From Kribbella kalugense (GTDB taxonomy: Bacteria > Actinomycetota > Actinomycetes > Propionibacteriales > Kribbellaceae), in assembly GCF_004365875.1 (NCBI RefSeq), contig NZ_SODF01000001.1:3162001-3226000 (forward strand): a DNA stretch of 64,000 bases, read 5' to 3'. The translations under genes and the position numbers were made by a program. Numbering within the stretch: the stretch's first letter is position 1; each line of letters opens with the position of its first letter. Shown in pieces: positions 63,094 to 64,000 of this stretch. The notes beneath the pieces are model-generated. The model worked only from the letters and a program-made list of their open reading frames with translations, did not search any database and had not been told where the DNA came from.

Positions 63094-64000
63094 CGCATGC
63101 CCCGCGTCCCGATGATCCGCGGGTCGAGCAGCGGATATGCGAGATCGACCAGCAGACTGGTGGTGACGTAGACAGCGGCCGAGAGCAAGACCAGGCCTTC
63201 GACGACGGGCAGATCCTGATTGGTCACCGCGTCGACGGCGATCCGGCCGAGCCCATTGCGGGCGAAGACCGTCTCCACGACGACCGCACCACCCAGCAGG
63301 CTGCCGACGATCATGCCGGCCAGCGTGAGCGGGGGCAGGGCCGCGTTCCGCAGCGCGTGGCGCAACTGGATCCGCACCCGGCCGGCTCCTTTCGCTTCCG
63401 CTGTCACGATGAAGGGCTCGGCCAGCACCGATCGCAAGCTCCGTCCAAAGACCTGTGCGATCACCGAGCCCGCGGGAATCCCGAGCGTGATTGCAGGCAG
63501 TATCAGTCCGGACAGACCACGGCCACCAACTGCGGGGAGCAGCCGCCACCGGAAGGACAGCAACTCGATCAAGGTCAAACCGAGCCAGAACGACGGAATC
63601 GAGACGCCTACGGCGGTAGCGGACTGCAGGAGCCCACCGAGCGGACGGATCCGCGTCGACGTGCTGATCAACGCGACAGCCGATCCGGCGATGACGGCGA
63701 TCAGCAACGCGGCGGTTGCGAGCTCGGCGGTCGGCACCAGCCCGTTCCACAGCAGAGCGCTCACCGGTTGCCCGGTCTGGACCGACTCCCCGAAGTCACC
63801 GCGAACAGCTCGGCCCAGCAACGTGAGGTACTGCCTGCCCAGCGGTTGATCGAATCCGAGCTCGTGCCGCAGGGTCTCCAACTGCACTCTGTCGACGGTC
63901 ATGTCACTGTTGGCGCCGCCGAGCAGCATCGTCGTGACGGGATCGCTCGGCAGCACGAACAGGGCGAGCATAGTCAGCGTGTAGGCGGCCCACAGGACGA
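63090..64000 (-). CDS. DppB-like ABC transporter permease (5' end beyond window)
   Basis: The reading remains open to the window edge (a LWAAYTLTMLALFVLPSDPV start region), so the gene's start is beyond 64000. The visible 303 residues contain the first helix, an FDQPLGRQYLTLL periplasmic segment and the EAA loop EAKGAGRVRIQLRHALRNAA. It is the first visible gene of the dpp operon; a substrate-binding protein is likely outside the window. Confidence 0.9.
   Translation of the reverse strand, partial: VLWAAYTLTMLALFVLPSDPVTTMLLGGANSDMTVDRVQLETLRHELGFDQPLGRQYLTLLGRAVRGDFGESVQTGQPVSALLWNGLVPTAELATAALLIAVIAGSAVALISTSTRIRPLGGLLQSATAVGVSIPSFWLGLTLIELLSFRWRLLPAVGGRGLSGLILPAITLGIPAGSVIAQVFGRSLRSVLAEPFIVTAEAKGAGRVRIQLRHALRNAALPPLTLAGMIVGSLLGGAVVVETVFARNGLGRIAVDAVTNQDLPVVEGLVLLSAAVYVTTSLLVDLAYPLLDPRIIGTRGMR

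Overview
High-GC actinomycete DNA. GC-rich third codon positions, GTG starts, Streptomyces-type conjugation proteins (an SCO6880 homologue) and XRE/TPR regulators all point that way. A Propionibacteriales host such as Kribbella is only a guess. The window is mostly one integrated conjugative element (ICE) next to tRNA-Lys(CTT), with chromosomal genes on both sides.

Left flank (1-7.7 kb): MarC-like membrane protein (cut by the window edge), a CDF cation exporter, a secreted protein, a lipoate-ligase-like protein, a class-V aminotransferase-fold enzyme, and a TenA protein overlapping an FAD oxidoreductase. tRNA-Lys is at 7701-7773.

ICE (about 7.8 to at least 47.9 kb): the tyrosine integrase beside the tRNA carries an unusual internal XRE-type domain. 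It is followed by a regulator-rich stretch (10.7-20.2 kb: XRE/TPR proteins, two related HTH plus PLD-like proteins, TrmO, a phosphotransferase, small genes, an AlpA-type excisionase). Next come an ArdC-like protein, unknown genes and a MobF relaxase-helicase (23.9-27.5 kb). The transfer module (35.3-47.9 kb, minus strand) holds TraG/VirD4, a VirB4-like ATPase, SCO6880, a VirB6-like protein, a DUF6112-like protein, an NlpC/P60-type hydrolase, a frameshifted membrane-anchored protein, two DnaG-like Toprim proteins and a second ArdC-like protein. I did not find a second copy of the tRNA 3' end, so the right boundary is unresolved.

The most interesting cargo lies between relaxase and transfer genes (27.8-34.8 kb). 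Eight tightly packed plus-strand genes encode, in order: a candidate acyl-carrier-like protein, a thymidylate-synthase-superfamily protein that keeps the catalytic Cys, an AcpS-type phosphopantetheinyl transferase, an XRE regulator, an ImmA/IrrE metallopeptidase with chagasin-like sequence, a cytosolic papain-like protease, a MazG-like protein and a thymidylate-kinase-like P-loop kinase. A convergent ninth gene belongs to the 5-hmdU DNA kinase helical-domain/alpha-glutamyl-putrescinyl-thymine pyrophosphorylase family. ThyA-like, MazG-like, dNMP-kinase-like and this last protein are the parts list of phage thymidine hypermodification. Coupling them to a carrier protein, a PPTase and a protease-inhibitor pair suggests an undescribed nucleotide or DNA-base modification system.

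Right flank (48-64 kb): a truncated IS21-type istB, a SnoaL-like protein, a DUF4097-like protein, an IS481 transposase, an SDR with a divergent MmyB-type regulator, two coupled unknown genes, a decayed S8 protease pseudogene, and a Dpp/Opp ABC transporter running off the end.
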